DNA from: Devosia sp.
Lineage (GTDB): Bacteria; Pseudomonadota; Alphaproteobacteria; Rhizobiales; Devosiaceae
Reading direction: 5' to 3'
Length of the DNA stretch: 64,000 bases
Assembly: GCF_028290625.1 (NCBI RefSeq)
Contig: NZ_JAQGJM010000027.1
Coordinates: forward strand, 62,001 to 126,000
Shown here piece by piece: positions 16,250-26,357 of this stretch. The notes under the pieces were generated by a model. The model searched no databases and was not told the origin of the DNA. It saw nothing but the letters and a program-made list of their open reading frames with translations. The number at the start of each line of letters is the position of its first letter. Position 1 is the first letter of the stretch. The position numbers and the translations under genes are program-made.

Positions 16250-17047
16250 ATGGCCGTCAATCTTGCCAAACTCATCTGGACCACGGTGCAGCCGCTGTCG
16301 TTGACGCTGCTGCTGATGGTGTTGGTGCTGCTAGCTCTATGGGTGGGTCGACGCCGGACCGCCGGCATCCTGCTGGCGCTGAACTGCGCGCTGTTTTTCC
16401 TGATGACCTTTACCAGCCTGGGCTATCTGCTGATCGCGCCGCTGGAGAACCGCATTGCGCGCCCGGAACTGCCTGAGCGGATCGCCGGCATCATCGTGCT
16501 GGGTGGCGGCATCGATGGCGAGGTGGGGCGGGCGCGTTCGATCACCGAACTGACGGCGGGCGGCGACCGGTTCGTGGAGGGCTTGCGGCTGGCGCTGTTG
16601 CATCCCGAGGCCAAGATCATCATTTCGGGCGGGTTTGGCTCGCTGGTGGCGGAGGGGGACAGCGACGCCACGGCGGCTGAGCGGTTTTATACCGGTATGG
16701 GCATTGCTCGCGACCGGCTGGTGCTGGAAGGGCAATCGCGCAGCACGGCCGAGAATGCGGCGATGACGCGCGAAATGCTGGGTGCGGACGAAGACGGCGC
16801 GCTGGTGCTGATCACATCGGCCTTCCACATGCCGCGCGCTACCGCATTTTTCCGCGCGGCGGGGCTGAGCGTGGTGTCGTGGCCAGTCGACTATCGCTCG
16901 ACCGGCAATGAGCCGTTCCGGATCGATCCGACCAATCCGCCGGAAAACCTTTTGACCACGACGACGGCAATCCGCGAGTGGATCGCGCTGTTGATCTATT
17001 CGACGCTGGGGCAGATCGACAGCATCTATCCCGAGGGCAATCCGTAG
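16250..17047 (+). CDS. YdcF/ElyC/SanA-family (DUF218) protein
   Basis: A 265-residue inner-membrane protein. Two N-terminal membrane segments (about residues 15-33 and 38-58) precede a DUF218 domain with IVLGGGIDGE, the SGGFGSL motif and the ENAAMTREML and TSAFHMPRATAFF segments. The family is linked to envelope and peptidoglycan homeostasis in enterobacteria; the biochemical role is not settled. It is convergent with the MFS gene, with a GC-rich hairpin between them. Confidence 0.85.
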   Translation: MAVNLAKLIWTTVQPLSLTLLLMVLVLLALWVGRRRTAGILLALNCALFFLMTFTSLGYLLIAPLENRIARPELPERIAGIIVLGGGIDGEVGRARSITELTAGGDRFVEGLRLALLHPEAKIIISGGFGSLVAEGDSDATAAERFYTGMGIARDRLVLEGQSRSTAENAAMTREMLGADEDGALVLITSAFHMPRATAFFRAAGLSVVSWPVDYRSTGNEPFRIDPTNPPENLLTTTTAIREWIALLIYSTLGQIDSIYPEGNP

Positions 17048-17051
17048 GAGA

Positions 17052-17073
17052 CCGGCGGGGCTAATCCCGCCGG
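17052..17073. terminator. Hairpin between convergent genes
   Basis: CCGGCGGG-gctaat-CCCGCCGG is a perfect 8-pair stem between the YdcF-family and MFS stop codons. There is no U-tract on either side, so bidirectional termination is likely but not certain. Confidence 0.6.
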
Positions 17074-17081
17074 CCCGAGGA

Positions 17082-18803
17082 TCACGCGGCCTGTTCGGCC
17101 ACGACCATGCGGTGCTCTTCGGCGACTTCCTGCTTGCGGGTCGAGCCACCCCACCACGACGCCCAGGCCGCGGCGAGGTAGAGCACCAGCGAGATCGAGA
17201 ACGCGATCTTGATACCCACCATGAACGGGCCCGACAGCAAGTCGGGGAAGAAATGCTGGCCGGTGATGATCGCCACCTGATCGGCCGACAGTGCATGCAG
17301 CGCGGCGGCGGGGATCAGTTCGCCCATCGGATTGTAGCCGAGGAAGGCCGCGAAGAGGCTGGCGACCGGCGGGGCCGAGGCGACCTGTGCGGCGACATCG
17401 GCCGGCAGGCCCTGGGCGATCAGGCGAGATTCCATCACCGCCGGCAGGCTCCAGGCTAGGCCGATGATCATCAGCGTGAAGAACACGCCGATAGAGAGCA
17501 CCTGCCCCGCATTCATGGTGGTGGCGCGCACGCCCGAAGCCTGGCCACGCTCGGAAGCGGGAACCGCATTCATGATCTGGGTGCCGTTCGGCGCGCTGAA
17601 CAGGCCCGAGGCGACGCCGTTGACGAAGAGCAGCGCGGCAAACACCGGATAGGGGAAATCGGCGCCCAGCAGCATCAGGCCAAGAAAGGTCGTGGCGCCC
17701 AGCACCATGCCGCCAGCGGCAAAGCGATGAGAGCCGTAGCGATCCGACAGGATGCCGGCGGCGGGTCCTGACAGCAGCACGCCAACGGTCAGCGGCAGCA
17801 TGAAGATGCCAGCCCAGAGGGGCGTGGATTCAAAGCTATAGCCGTGCAGCGGCAGCCAGATGCCCTGCAGCCAGATGATCAGCATGAACTGCAAGCCACC
17901 GCGGGCGATGGAGGTCAAGAGGCTGGCCGTAATGCCGGCGGCGAAGGGGCGGATGCGCAAGAGGTTGAGATCGAACATCGGCAGCTTGACGCGACGTTCG
18001 ATGATGTAGAAGGCCACCAAGAAAGCGATGCCGATGAGCAATTCGGCCAGCACTTTGGGGCTGCCCCAGGCCATCAGATCGGCGCCATGCGGCTGGATGC
18101 CGTCATTGACGCCGACCAGCACCAGCACGAGGCCGATGGCGAAGGTGATATTGCCCCACCAGTCCAAGCCACCGCGCTTTTGCGGCGCAGCCTTGTCGCG
18201 CAGGCTGATGAAGGCCCAGATGGTGCCCACAATGCCGATCGGGACATTGACCCAGAAAATCAGCCGCCAGTTGATGTCGGCCAGCAGGCCCCCGGCGATC
18301 AGGCCGATGAACTGGCCCCCGATAATGGCCATGGTGTTGATGCCGAGCGCGAGGCCTCGCTGATGTGGCGGGAAGGCGTCGACCAGGATAGCGGTGGAGG
18401 TAGCGGTGAGCATGGCGCCGCCAATGCCCTGGATAATGCGCATCCACACCAGATAGCTGGCGGCGAAGTCGCCGGTGGGCATGAAGCTCAACGCGATCGA
18501 CGCCAGGGTGAAAATCAGGAAGCCCAAATTGTAGATTTTGGCACGGCCAAAAATGTCGCCGAGTCGCCCGAAGGTAACGACCAGCACGGCCGTGGCCACC
18601 ATATAGCCCATGATGGTCCAGAGCAGGGTATTGGTATTGCCCGGATCGAGCGGCTGCAGGCCGATGCCGCGGAAAATCGCCGGCAGGCTGATAAGGATGA
18701 TCGATCCGGTGACCGAAGCGGCAAAGACGCCGAGCGTGGTATTGCTCAGCACGATCCACTTGTGACGGTCGCCGTGGGCGGCACTTGTATCTGGGTTCGA
18801 CAT
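17082..18803 (-). CDS. MFS drug exporter, DHA2 (EmrB/QacA) type
   Basis: A 573-residue protein with about 14 membrane segments, the DHA2 layout. Motif A reads GRLGDIFGRAKIY in the second-third segment loop, and the drug-antiporter motif C region is GGQFIGLIAGGLLADINWR. The divergent MarR gene 121 bases away probably controls it. The substrate cannot be inferred; DHA2 members export cationic drugs, dyes or fatty-acid-like compounds. Confidence 0.9.
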   Translation of the reverse strand: MSNPDTSAAHGDRHKWIVLSNTTLGVFAASVTGSIILISLPAIFRGIGLQPLDPGNTNTLLWTIMGYMVATAVLVVTFGRLGDIFGRAKIYNLGFLIFTLASIALSFMPTGDFAASYLVWMRIIQGIGGAMLTATSTAILVDAFPPHQRGLALGINTMAIIGGQFIGLIAGGLLADINWRLIFWVNVPIGIVGTIWAFISLRDKAAPQKRGGLDWWGNITFAIGLVLVLVGVNDGIQPHGADLMAWGSPKVLAELLIGIAFLVAFYIIERRVKLPMFDLNLLRIRPFAAGITASLLTSIARGGLQFMLIIWLQGIWLPLHGYSFESTPLWAGIFMLPLTVGVLLSGPAAGILSDRYGSHRFAAGGMVLGATTFLGLMLLGADFPYPVFAALLFVNGVASGLFSAPNGTQIMNAVPASERGQASGVRATTMNAGQVLSIGVFFTLMIIGLAWSLPAVMESRLIAQGLPADVAAQVASAPPVASLFAAFLGYNPMGELIPAAALHALSADQVAIITGQHFFPDLLSGPFMVGIKIAFSISLVLYLAAAWASWWGGSTRKQEVAEEHRMVVAEQAA

Positions 18804-18889
18804 GATTTCAACATGGATGGCGTGTCGCGTCCGGTCGGGCCGTTTATCCTTGTGATGGCGGCCGCGGACGTCCGGGGGTAATATAACGT

Positions 18890-18924
18890 GACACTGTATA
18901 TAGCTAGGATGCTAACTAATTAAT
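18890..18924. promoter_or_regulatory. AT-rich divergent promoter region, possible MarR site
   Basis: Between the MFS and MarR genes the sequence becomes AT-rich and holds TAGC-taggat-GCTA at 18901-18914, a short inverted repeat just before the marR start. MarR regulators often bind such sites and repress both genes. The arms are only four bases, so this is weak. Confidence 0.3.
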
Positions 18925-19386
18925 ATGAGCGATTTTGCAGAGCTGCTGCGCATTTTCACCGCCGACATGGTTGTTTCGGCCCGGCTATGGCGAAAGCTGG
19001 CGCGGGAACAGGTGGCGCGTTATGGCGTGGCTGAAGCCGGCGCCGGGCCGCTGTTGTGGATCGGCAGGCTGGGCGGCAAGGTGCGCCAGAACGTGCTGGC
19101 GGAATATTGCGGCATGGAAGGCGCCTCGTTGGTGCGCATCCTCGATGAATTGCAGGCCGCGGGGCTGGTGGTGCGGGTGCCCGATACGACGGACCGGCGG
19201 GCAAACCTGCTGGACCTGACCGAGGCGGGAGAGACCAAGCTCAAGGAAATCGAGGCTGAACTGGCTGCGTTTCGGCTGCGGACATTCGAGGGGCTCAGCG
19301 CGGCGGAGATCGAAGCGGCGCTCAGGGTGTTTGCCGCCGTCAAGGCGGCGGCGGCGCGGGACGAAGAGGGCAAGGACGCCGACTAG
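18925..19386 (+). CDS. MarR-family transcriptional regulator
   Basis: A 153-residue winged-helix regulator. The helix-turn-helix (about residues 48-75, RQNVLAEYCGMEGASLVRIL) is followed by the wing DTTDRRANLLDLTEAGE, the standard MarR form. It faces away from the DHA2 exporter, the usual arrangement for a repressor relieved by the exported compound. Its stop codon overlaps the stop codon of the next, convergent gene (CTAG at 19383-19386). Confidence 0.9.
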   Translation: MSDFAELLRIFTADMVVSARLWRKLAREQVARYGVAEAGAGPLLWIGRLGGKVRQNVLAEYCGMEGASLVRILDELQAAGLVVRVPDTTDRRANLLDLTEAGETKLKEIEAELAAFRLRTFEGLSAAEIEAALRVFAAVKAAAARDEEGKDAD

Positions 19387-19586
19387 CTCGGATCTTCCAG
19401 GTCTTCGGGGTCGTCGGGCTGGCGCTCGATATAGCCCTGATCGGTCAGCCATTCGCGCAGGATGGCGTTGATGGCGTCATTGCGGCTGAGATGGCCGGCA
19501 CCTTCTTCGGCACGATCGGCAATGAAGCGGTCGATGCCGTTGATCAGGTCTTCATCGAGGTCAGGTATCGGGCTGAGATCGGTCAC
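19383..19586 (-). CDS. Small acidic hypothetical protein
   Basis: A 67-residue acidic protein with a helical middle (LINGIDRFIADRAEEGAG, then LSRNDAINAILREWLTDQG). The pattern recalls ribbon-helix-helix proteins or antitoxin-like proteins, but no beta-strand or partner toxin is evident. It ends in an acidic tail (DDPEDLEDPS). The reading frame is compact and the start is preceded by a purine-rich GGAG-like stretch. I would call it a conserved hypothetical. Confidence 0.55.
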   Translation of the reverse strand: MTDLSPIPDLDEDLINGIDRFIADRAEEGAGHLSRNDAINAILREWLTDQGYIERQPDDPEDLEDPS

Positions 19587-19646
19587 GATGGACTCCGGGT
19601 TATCGCCGGAGCAACACTGGACAGACCAGTTGGTTCCACAAACGCA

Positions 19647-19700
19647 AACGGCGCCCGAAGGCGCCGTTCTTTTTCAATGTGCCGCGCTAAAAAGCGCGGC
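19647..19700 (-). terminator. Two tandem hairpins downstream of the cold-shock gene
   Basis: GCCGCGCT-aaaa-AGCGCGGC (19681-19700) starts ten bases after the csp stop codon. A second stem, AACGGCGCC-cgaa-GGCGCCGTT (19647-19668), is followed on the minus strand by TTTGCGTTTG and on the plus strand by TTTTT. The second stem is thus a good bidirectional terminator. Confidence 0.8.
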
Positions 19701-19709
19701 GTCTCGTAT

Positions 19710-19925
19710 TTACTGAACGAGGGTCAGGTTCGTTGCCGAGATCTTGCCGTCGCGGCCGGTCTCGAGTTCGTAGGTGACCTTGTCGCCTTCATACAGGCCC
19801 TGCAGGCCCGAACGCTCGACGGCGGAGATGTGGACGAATGCGTCCTTGTCGCCGCCTTCAGGCGAAATAAAGCCGAAGCCCTTGGTGGTGTTGAAGAACT
19901 TGACGGTACCGTTGATGGTGGCCAT
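19710..19925 (-). CDS. Cold-shock protein, CspA family
   Basis: A 71-residue single cold-shock domain. RNP1 is KGFGFI and RNP2 is DAFVHI, the two nucleic-acid-binding motifs of an RNA chaperone. The start MATINGTVKFF is standard; the open frame continues upstream only because of chance. A tandem hairpin terminator follows. The 288-base region upstream probably contains the 5' leader that controls it. Confidence 0.95.
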   Translation of the reverse strand: MATINGTVKFFNTTKGFGFISPEGGDKDAFVHISAVERSGLQGLYEGDKVTYELETGRDGKISATNLTLVQ

Positions 19926-20213
19926 GATTTTAATCCTGATAGCCCGAAGCAGAAGCGAACGAGCGAATGCCCAATGGCAACATGCCAAAGGGGTCTAAAC
20001 GTTCGCAAAATAAGAAGGGAGCCGGGGGCCGGCGAACCGGCGATCAGGCAGCCGACGATGGCTGAAAACGTGAATGAGGTTATCTACGCCTTTTGCGGCG
20101 AAGTAAAGGCGTTTGCAAAAACGGGCCGTGGCGGTCATGCGACAGGCCGCAACATTGCCTCTTGCCTCGAGCCGCCAATGCGCTGAAATGGCGAGCAAAC
20201 AGGGAGGCGGGCA

Positions 20214-20618
20214 ATGGGCGCTTTGACGATCGGCATCGATCACGTGGGGCTGACAGTCTCGGATTTGCAAGCTTCGGTGGCGTTCTTCACCGGCTGCCTG
20301 GGCTGGAACGTGATCGGAGGCAAGCCGGACTATCCGGCGGCCTTCGTCAGCGATGGGACCAGCCGGATCACGCTGTGGCAGGTGGCCGATGGCGACAGGT
20401 TCGTCCCGTTCGACCGGCAGCACAATGTGGGGCTGCACCATCTGGCGCTGAAACTGGCGAGCGAGGCGGAGTTGGAGAGGCTGTTCGCACTGGTGTCGGA
20501 CTGGGACGGCGTCGTCGTGGAATTTTCGCCCGAGCCATCCGGCGGAGGCCCCAAGATTCATTGCATGATCCGTGAGCCCGGCGGGTGCCGGATCGAGTTC
20601 GCCTGGGACCCGCGCTAG
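20214..20618 (+). CDS. VOC-superfamily (glyoxalase-like) protein
   Basis: A 134-residue protein with two beta-alpha-beta-beta-beta modules. The first begins IDHVGLTVSDLQASVAFF, with a metal-type H near the start; HHLALKL marks the second, and a late E (RIEFAWDP) completes the usual ligand set. Members are glyoxalases, dioxygenases or resistance proteins. No neighbour points to a substrate. Confidence 0.85.
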   Translation: MGALTIGIDHVGLTVSDLQASVAFFTGCLGWNVIGGKPDYPAAFVSDGTSRITLWQVADGDRFVPFDRQHNVGLHHLALKLASEAELERLFALVSDWDGVVVEFSPEPSGGGPKIHCMIREPGGCRIEFAWDPR

Positions 20619-20717
20619 GTCTTGTCGAGCCGAGGCGCCCACATATCGACATCGGGGAATAGTTTTCCGCGCCTTTTCTAGCACGGGCAAAAGCGAACCT
20701 TCGCTACACCTTGAGTA

Positions 20718-20733
20718 AGTTGGTAGACTAACT
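20718..20733. promoter_or_regulatory. Candidate operator before the LLM monooxygenase gene
   Basis: AGTTGGT-AG-ACTAACT pairs in six of seven positions and lies in a short AT-rich stretch 60 bases before the chosen start. It overlaps a plausible promoter. The regulator is not known. Confidence 0.35.
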
Positions 20734-20793
20734 AAATTGATGCGTCCGATGCGGCGCAGGCCGCTCCTTCGCCAAATCAGCCAAGAGCGTGCC

Positions 20794-22137
20794 ATGACCT
20801 ATCAGCGTAGCCTCAACCTCAATGTCGGGATCAACACCACCGGCTATTTGGGCAATGCCTGGCGCTATCGCAGCGGCAGCCGGGCGGACATCAACGATCC
20901 GGCATATTACACGCGGTTGACGCAGTTGGCGCATCGCGGCCGGTTCGACGCGGTGTTCTTCTCGGACCACCCGGCGCTGATGACCGATCCCAAGGGGCGG
21001 CCGTTCCACACGCTCGATCCGCTGATCCTGTCCGCGGTGCTGACGGCGCAGGTGCCCGATATCGGCGTCGTGGTGACGGCGTCCTCGACCTACAATTCGC
21101 CCTACAATTTCGCGCGCCGCACCCAGACGGTGGACATCACCTCGGGCGGGCGGCTGATCATCAATATCGTGTCCTCGTTCAACCCGGCGGTCGCCGCCAA
21201 TTTCGGCAATGCGCCGCTGCCGCCGCGCAGCGAGCGCTATGCCAAGGCACAGGAATTCCTCGATGTGTGCAAGGCGCTGTGGAACAGCTGGGACGAGGAC
21301 CGCGAAGGCGAGGTGCCGCCCGAGCTGTTCTGGGACGCTGCCAGCGCCCATCCGATCGAGCATGAGGGCGCCTTTTACTCCGTGAAGGGGGCGCTCAACG
21401 TGCCGCGCGGGCCGCAGGGGCATCCGGTGATCGCGCAGGCCGGCGCCTCGGAGGGTGGTATCGACCTGGCGGCCCGGCATGGCGAGATCATCTATTGCAA
21501 CGTGCTGTCGCGCTCGGCCGGGCAGGCGTTCGGCAAGAAGGTGCGCGACCGGGCGGCGACCTATGGGCGCGACCCAGCAAGCATCAAGATCGTGCCGGGT
21601 TTGGTGCCGATTATTGCAGATAGTCGCGAAGAGGCGCTGCGCAAGCACGAGCTGTTCAGCGGCGCCGGCTCGGAAGACGGTCTGCTCAAGCGGTTTGCGA
21701 ACGACCATGGTTTCGATCTCGCTACGTTCGATCCGGACGCAGTGCTCGATGCCGAGCGGTTCGTGCCGGACCCGAACCGGGTATTGGCCGTGGGCATGGG
21801 GCTGGGCCTGTCGGACCTGCTTGGCCACGAGAAGCTGACGGCGCGCGAGGCCGTACGGCGCTCTGAGGGGGCGCACCGGTTGCTGCTCGGCACGCCGGAG
21901 GAGATTGCCGACGGGCTGATCGATCTGTGGGCCGATGGCACGGTGGACGGCTATACGATCCAGCCGCCACGGGCACCGGACGATATCGAGCTGTTCGTCG
22001 ACAAGGTGGTGCCGATCCTGCAGGACCGCGGCGTCTATCGCCGGGAATACGCTGGCGACACCGTGCGCGAACGCTACGGCCTGCCCTTGCCGCCCGCGGA
22101 GGCGGCGCCGTCAGGCCTGAAGCGCGGCGCCGCTTGA
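20794..22137 (+). CDS. LLM-class flavin-dependent monooxygenase (NtaA/SnaA/DszA type)
   Basis: A 447-residue FMNH2-dependent monooxygenase of the NtaA/SnaA/DszA group. Landmarks are [15 protein letters not shown], the [15 protein letters not shown] segment, [13 protein letters not shown], and [16 protein letters not shown]. The family oxidises sulfur compounds or chelators and needs a separate flavin reductase, which is not seen nearby. The ATG at 20794 fits the family start; the frame is open to 20737. The last 27 bases overlap, tail to tail, with the end of the sugar-ABC ATPase gene. Confidence 0.88.
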   Translation: MTYQRSLNLNVGINTTGYLGNAWRYRSGSRADINDPAYYTRLTQLAHRGRFDAVFFSDHPALMTDPKGRPFHTLDPLILSAVLTAQVPDIGVVVTASSTYNSPYNFARRTQTVDITSGGRLIINIVSSFNPAVAANFGNAPLPPRSERYAKAQEFLDVCKALWNSWDEDREGEVPPELFWDAASAHPIEHEGAFYSVKGALNVPRGPQGHPVIAQAGASEGGIDLAARHGEIIYCNVLSRSAGQAFGKKVRDRAATYGRDPASIKIVPGLVPIIADSREEALRKHELFSGAGSEDGLLKRFANDHGFDLATFDPDAVLDAERFVPDPNRVLAVGMGLGLSDLLGHEKLTAREAVRRSEGAHRLLLGTPEEIADGLIDLWADGTVDGYTIQPPRAPDDIELFVDKVVPILQDRGVYRREYAGDTVRERYGLPLPPAEAAPSGLKRGAA

Positions 22138-23169
22138 GGCGTCGAACAGGCGGACCTGTTGCGGATCGACCGACAGGGTGAGCGTATCGCTCGGCCGGGG
22201 TTCGACGCGCTCGCGGAACAGGCAGGTCAGGTCCTTGGTGCCGAGACGCACGACGATCTGGGTTTCCGAGCCCATGGGTTCGACCACCTGCACCCGCGCG
22301 GCAAAGCCGTTGGGATCGATGCGGAAATGTTCCGGGCGGATGCCGTAGGTCACGGGCTTGCCCTCGATGGCGCTGGACGTGGCCGGCAATGGCAGGCTGA
22401 CCCCATCGGTGGTGAAGAACAGACCGCCCGTCACCGTGCCATCGATGAAGTTCATCGCCGGGCTGCCGATGAAGCCGGCGACGAACTTGTTGGCCGGATT
22501 GTCGTAGAGATCGAGCGGACGCCCGATCTGCTCGACCCGCCCGTCGCGCATGACGACGATCCGGTCGGCCATGGTCATGGCCTCGACCTGGTCATGCGTC
22601 ACATAGATGATGGTGGTCTGCAGCCGCTGGTGCAGTTCCTTGATTTCGGCGCGCATCTGCACGCGCAGCTTGGCATCGAGATTGCTCAAGGGCTCATCAA
22701 ACAGGAACACCTTTGGATCGCGCACGATGGCGCGGCCCATGGCGACGCGCTGGCGTTGCCCGCCCGAAAGCTGCTTGGGAAAGCGCTGCAACAGCGGTTC
22801 CAAATCGAGGATGCGCGCGGCTTCCTGCACGGCCTTGGCGGTCTCCTCCTTCGAGGCGCGGCGCAGTTTCATTGAGTAGCCCATGTTCTGGGCGACGGTC
22901 ATGTGCGGGTAGAGCGCGTAGTTCTGAAACACCATGGCGATATCACGCGCCTTGGGCGGCAGCTCGTTGACGGTCCGGTCGCCGATGCTGATTTCGCCGC
23001 CGGTGATGTCCTCCAGCCCCGCGATCATGCGCAGGAGCGTGGACTTGCCGCAGCCGGATGGCCCGACCAAGGTGACGAATTCGCCATCGGCGACATCGAT
23101 ATTGATGCCGTGCAGCACCTGGGCGGTGCCATAGGCCTTGCGCACGTCCGCGATTGTTACCGAAGCCAT
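22111..23169 (-). CDS. Sugar ABC transporter ATPase, UgpC/MsmK type (system A)
   Basis: A 352-residue ATPase of a CUT1 importer. Walker A is [16 protein letters not shown], the signature [15 protein letters not shown], Walker [12 protein letters not shown], and a C-terminal TOBE/regulatory domain runs from about residue 240. It is the last gene of the run GH78-binding protein-permease-permease-ATPase, 34 bases after the second permease. Import of rhamnosides or rhamnose-containing oligosaccharides is inferred from the GH78 gene. Its end overlaps the convergent monooxygenase gene by 27 bases. Confidence 0.92.
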   Translation of the reverse strand: MASVTIADVRKAYGTAQVLHGINIDVADGEFVTLVGPSGCGKSTLLRMIAGLEDITGGEISIGDRTVNELPPKARDIAMVFQNYALYPHMTVAQNMGYSMKLRRASKEETAKAVQEAARILDLEPLLQRFPKQLSGGQRQRVAMGRAIVRDPKVFLFDEPLSNLDAKLRVQMRAEIKELHQRLQTTIIYVTHDQVEAMTMADRIVVMRDGRVEQIGRPLDLYDNPANKFVAGFIGSPAMNFIDGTVTGGLFFTTDGVSLPLPATSSAIEGKPVTYGIRPEHFRIDPNGFAARVQVVEPMGSETQIVVRLGTKDLTCLFRERVEPRPSDTLTLSVDPQQVRLFDASSGAALQA

Positions 23170-23203
23170 GGTGCGGTCTCTCCTTGCGAGAACTTGCGAG
23201 CGC

Positions 23204-24031
23204 TCATCCCTTCACCGCGCCGGCCGTCATGCCCGCCACGATCTGGCGATTGAAGAACAGGAAGACGATCAGCGGCGGAATGGTGATGAGCAGGATATTG
23301 GTGAACAGCAGGTTGTAGGACGTGTTGTACTGGCTCTGGAAATTGTAGAGCGTCAGTTGCACCGTCACGTTCTTGGTGCCCGGCAGGTAATAAAGCGGGT
23401 TGGTGAAATCGTTGAAGATGGCCACCGATTGCACGAGGATCACCGTGATCACCACGGGTCGGAGCAGCGGCAGCACGATCTCGAAGAACAGGCGCAGGGG
23501 GCTCGCGCCATCGATGATCGTCGCCTCGTCCAGTTCGCGCGGAATGGTGGCGACGAAGGCCTTGAACAGCAACACGCAGAAGCTAAGCCCATAGGCCACT
23601 TCGATGAAGATCAGGCCGTGCAGGGTCTTGAACAGGCCCAGGCCCTGCAGCACCCAGATGGTGGGCACCACGGCGGGCGGAATGATCAGCCCGGCGAGGA
23701 CGAGGAAATTAACCAGCCCGGTCCACGCTGACGGCTTGCGCTGCAGCACGAAGCCGACCATGGCGGCGAAGATCACGAGGAGAGTGACGCTGGCGACGGT
23801 CAGGATGGCGCTGTTCACGAAGGCGGTCAGCACCATGTAATTGCGAGTCTGGATCACCTCGACCAGATTGTCCCAGAGGTGAAATCCGTTCGGTAGCGAG
23901 AATTCGCGCAAGGACGATTGCCGTTTGTCCTTGAGCGCGGTCAGCACGATGAAGGCGAAGGGCACGAGGAACACAATGGTCGACACGAGGATGGCCAAAA
24001 TGCCGATCCAGTTGCGGCGCAGATAATTCAC
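23204..24031 (-). CDS. CUT1 sugar ABC permease, MalG type (system A)
   Basis: A 275-residue permease with six membrane segments. The coupling loop is [20 protein letters not shown]. The start is a GTG at 24031 that overlaps the stop codon of the preceding permease (GTGA), giving [10 protein letters not shown]. The frame seems to run far upstream to 24862, but this is a shadow of the partner gene. Confidence 0.9.
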   Translation of the reverse strand: MNYLRRNWIGILAILVSTIVFLVPFAFIVLTALKDKRQSSLREFSLPNGFHLWDNLVEVIQTRNYMVLTAFVNSAILTVASVTLLVIFAAMVGFVLQRKPSAWTGLVNFLVLAGLIIPPAVVPTIWVLQGLGLFKTLHGLIFIEVAYGLSFCVLLFKAFVATIPRELDEATIIDGASPLRLFFEIVLPLLRPVVITVILVQSVAIFNDFTNPLYYLPGTKNVTVQLTLYNFQSQYNTSYNLLFTNILLITIPPLIVFLFFNRQIVAGMTAGAVKG

Positions 24032-24924
24032 TGGCCATCCCCCTGGCGGTTGAGAAAGCCCGAGAGCGGAATGATGATGATGGCGACCATGACGAACAGC
24101 ACCACATTGCCAGCGGTGGACAGGCCATAGAAGCCGGCCTGATACTGCTTGTAGATTACCGAGGCGATGACGTCGGAGGTGAAGCCCGGCCCGCCCTTGG
24201 TCATGGCCCAGATCAGATCGAAACTGCGCAAGCCGCCGATCAGGCTGAGGATGATGACGGTGACTGTCGCGGGCTTGGCCAGCGGCAGGGTGATGTTCCA
24301 GAAATTGTCCCAGGCGCTGGCGCCATCGATCAACGAGGCCTCGTAATATTCCTGCGGAATGGAGACGATGCCGGCGATGTAGATGACCGTGGCGAGACCC
24401 ACGCCCTTCCACACATCGACCAGGGCCACCGAGAACAGCGCCAGGTTGGGATCGGTCAGCCAGCCGGGACCCTTGATGCCGAACAGGCCCAGCGTTTCGT
24501 TGATGACGCCGGTGGTGGGGTGCATCATCACGGTGAAGGTAATGCCGACGCCGACGGTGGAGACCAGCACCGGGAAGAACAGCACGGAACGGAGATAGCC
24601 GCGGGCGATGATCCGGGAGGTCAGCAGCACGCCGAGCAGGAAGCCGAGTACGACCTTGAGGCCGGATGTGAGCACCGCATAGATCAGCGTATTGACCAGG
24701 CCCTTGACCAGGAACGGCTCGCGGAAGAATTGCACGAAATTGTCGAAGCCGATGAAGGTGGCGTCGAACAGGGTCCAGCGCGTCAGGCTGAAGAACAGCG
24801 AGGCGACCGTGGGGAACAGGAACAGGACAGCATAGATGATGGCGGCAGGCAGGTAGAACCAACTCGGATAGGCCGAGGTGGTTCGTCGCTTGGGTCGCGG
24901 CGCGGCGTGGGTCGCGTCACTCAT
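24028..24924 (-). CDS. CUT1 sugar ABC permease, MalF type (system A)
   Basis: A 298-residue permease with six membrane segments; the coupling loop is YEASLIDGASAWDNFWNITL. The ATG at 24924 has GGAGG nine bases upstream and gives MSDATHAAPRPKRR, a charged cytoplasmic start. It follows the binding-protein gene after an 80-base gap and shares four bases with the MalG-type gene. Confidence 0.9.
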   Translation of the reverse strand: MSDATHAAPRPKRRTTSAYPSWFYLPAAIIYAVLFLFPTVASLFFSLTRWTLFDATFIGFDNFVQFFREPFLVKGLVNTLIYAVLTSGLKVVLGFLLGVLLTSRIIARGYLRSVLFFPVLVSTVGVGITFTVMMHPTTGVINETLGLFGIKGPGWLTDPNLALFSVALVDVWKGVGLATVIYIAGIVSIPQEYYEASLIDGASAWDNFWNITLPLAKPATVTVIILSLIGGLRSFDLIWAMTKGGPGFTSDVIASVIYKQYQAGFYGLSTAGNVVLFVMVAIIIIPLSGFLNRQGDGQ

Positions 24925-25004
24925 GGCATCGTTCCTCCCGGTCGCCGAAGCCCGGCCCCATATCACCATGGGGTCGGGCTCCGATCTCGATCAAACCTGA
25001 CAGA

Positions 25005-26303
25005 TTACCAGCCGGCAATGCCAAGCTGCTGGGCCTGCTTCTTGACGTCCTCGTCGTAAAGCGCGGCGCCGTCGGCCGCCGAGCGGATGCCGGAGCCGAC
25101 TTCAACGGTGATCTGCTCCAGTGCCGGCCCTTTGATGGGCGAGAGGAATTCGAGCGCAGGAGCGGTGCCGCCATCGCGCTGGAAGTAGGGAAGCAAGTCG
25201 GCCACCACGGCCGGAACATCGGCCGGCAGGGTGCAGTCCTTGATCAGGTAGGGACCGGTGACGCCGACGGCCTTGGTCTGCACATCGCAGCCTTCGGTCG
25301 AGGCCACGAAGGCCAGGAACGCCTTGGCCTGATCGGCATGTTCGGTGGTCTTGGGGATATAGAGGCTCGATGGCATCCAGGCGGTCAGGCCGTTCTTGGC
25401 AGCGTCGTCACCCGGCAGGGCGAAGAAGCCGACATCGGCCTGATTTTCGGGATAGTTGGAGACCACGCTACCAGCGGCGAAGCTGAGCATGGGGTAGTGC
25501 GCGCCTTCGCCGGTCGCCAGCATGCGAATGGCGTCGTCGAACTTGGCGGCGGCGAAGTCTTCGTTGAGATAGCCGCCCTTGAACACGGCTTCCTGGCGCT
25601 CGAAGCCTTTGATGGCTGCGGCGTCGGTGGCGTATTTGGCCTGATTGTTGGTGTATTTATCCGCGAAATCGGGCTCGGCGGTGATGACGTTGTAGAAGTC
25701 GCCCAGCACGAACAGCTGGCTGGTCCAGGTATCGGCGAAGCTCTGGATCACCGCGACCTTGCCGGCGGCCTTGATCTTTTCGTTGTTGGCCATGAACTCG
25801 TCCCAGGTCTTGGGAACCGAGAGGCCGAGATCGGCATAGATTTTCTTGTTGTACATCACGCCGCCACCCATGGCGGTGGCGAAGGGCACGCCGAACACGT
25901 CGCCACCGGCGGTGACGGTTTTCTGGAAGGTGTCGATGACATTGGCCTCGAAGGGCTCGGCGGTCAGCGGCATCAGGTTCTGCTGCGGATTGATGGCCTG
26001 GAACAGCGAGCCGGCATTGTAGAGGAACACATCGGCCATTTCGCCGGTCGCCAGGCGCGTCTTGACGATGTTGTCGCCCTCGCCGCCACCCGGACGGGTT
26101 TCCAGTTCGATGGCGATATCGGCGTTCTTGGCCATGAAGGCGTCAGCCAAAGCCTGGGCGACCGTGACGGTGGACGCATCGGTATTGTCGACCAGGAACG
26201 ACAGGGTGACATCCTGCGCCATGGCGGTGCCGACGAAGCTGGCCGAGAGCAGCAGGCCGGCGGCCAGGCCCGCAAGCCGTGATCCCTTGAATTTTGAAGT
26301 CAT
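25005..26303 (-). CDS. Extracellular sugar-binding protein (system A)
   Basis: A 432-residue family 1 solute-binding protein. The signal peptide ends at about residue 30 (GTAMAQ). The mature part shows VTLSFLVDNTDASTV, the ATGEMADVFLYNAGSLF segment and the NKKIYADLGLSVPKTWDEF loop, all typical of sugar-binding proteins of CUT1 importers. The ATG at 26303 has GGGAGGAAACTG upstream. It follows the GH78 gene by 54 bases. Confidence 0.9.
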   Translation of the reverse strand: MTSKFKGSRLAGLAAGLLLSASFVGTAMAQDVTLSFLVDNTDASTVTVAQALADAFMAKNADIAIELETRPGGGEGDNIVKTRLATGEMADVFLYNAGSLFQAINPQQNLMPLTAEPFEANVIDTFQKTVTAGGDVFGVPFATAMGGGVMYNKKIYADLGLSVPKTWDEFMANNEKIKAAGKVAVIQSFADTWTSQLFVLGDFYNVITAEPDFADKYTNNQAKYATDAAAIKGFERQEAVFKGGYLNEDFAAAKFDDAIRMLATGEGAHYPMLSFAAGSVVSNYPENQADVGFFALPGDDAAKNGLTAWMPSSLYIPKTTEHADQAKAFLAFVASTEGCDVQTKAVGVTGPYLIKDCTLPADVPAVVADLLPYFQRDGGTAPALEFLSPIKGPALEQITVEVGSGIRSAADGAALYDEDVKKQAQQLGIAGW

Positions 26304-26357
26304 GCAGTTTCCTCCCATTGGGCCCGCTTGCTGCGGGCAGTTTGACGTGCCGCTCGT

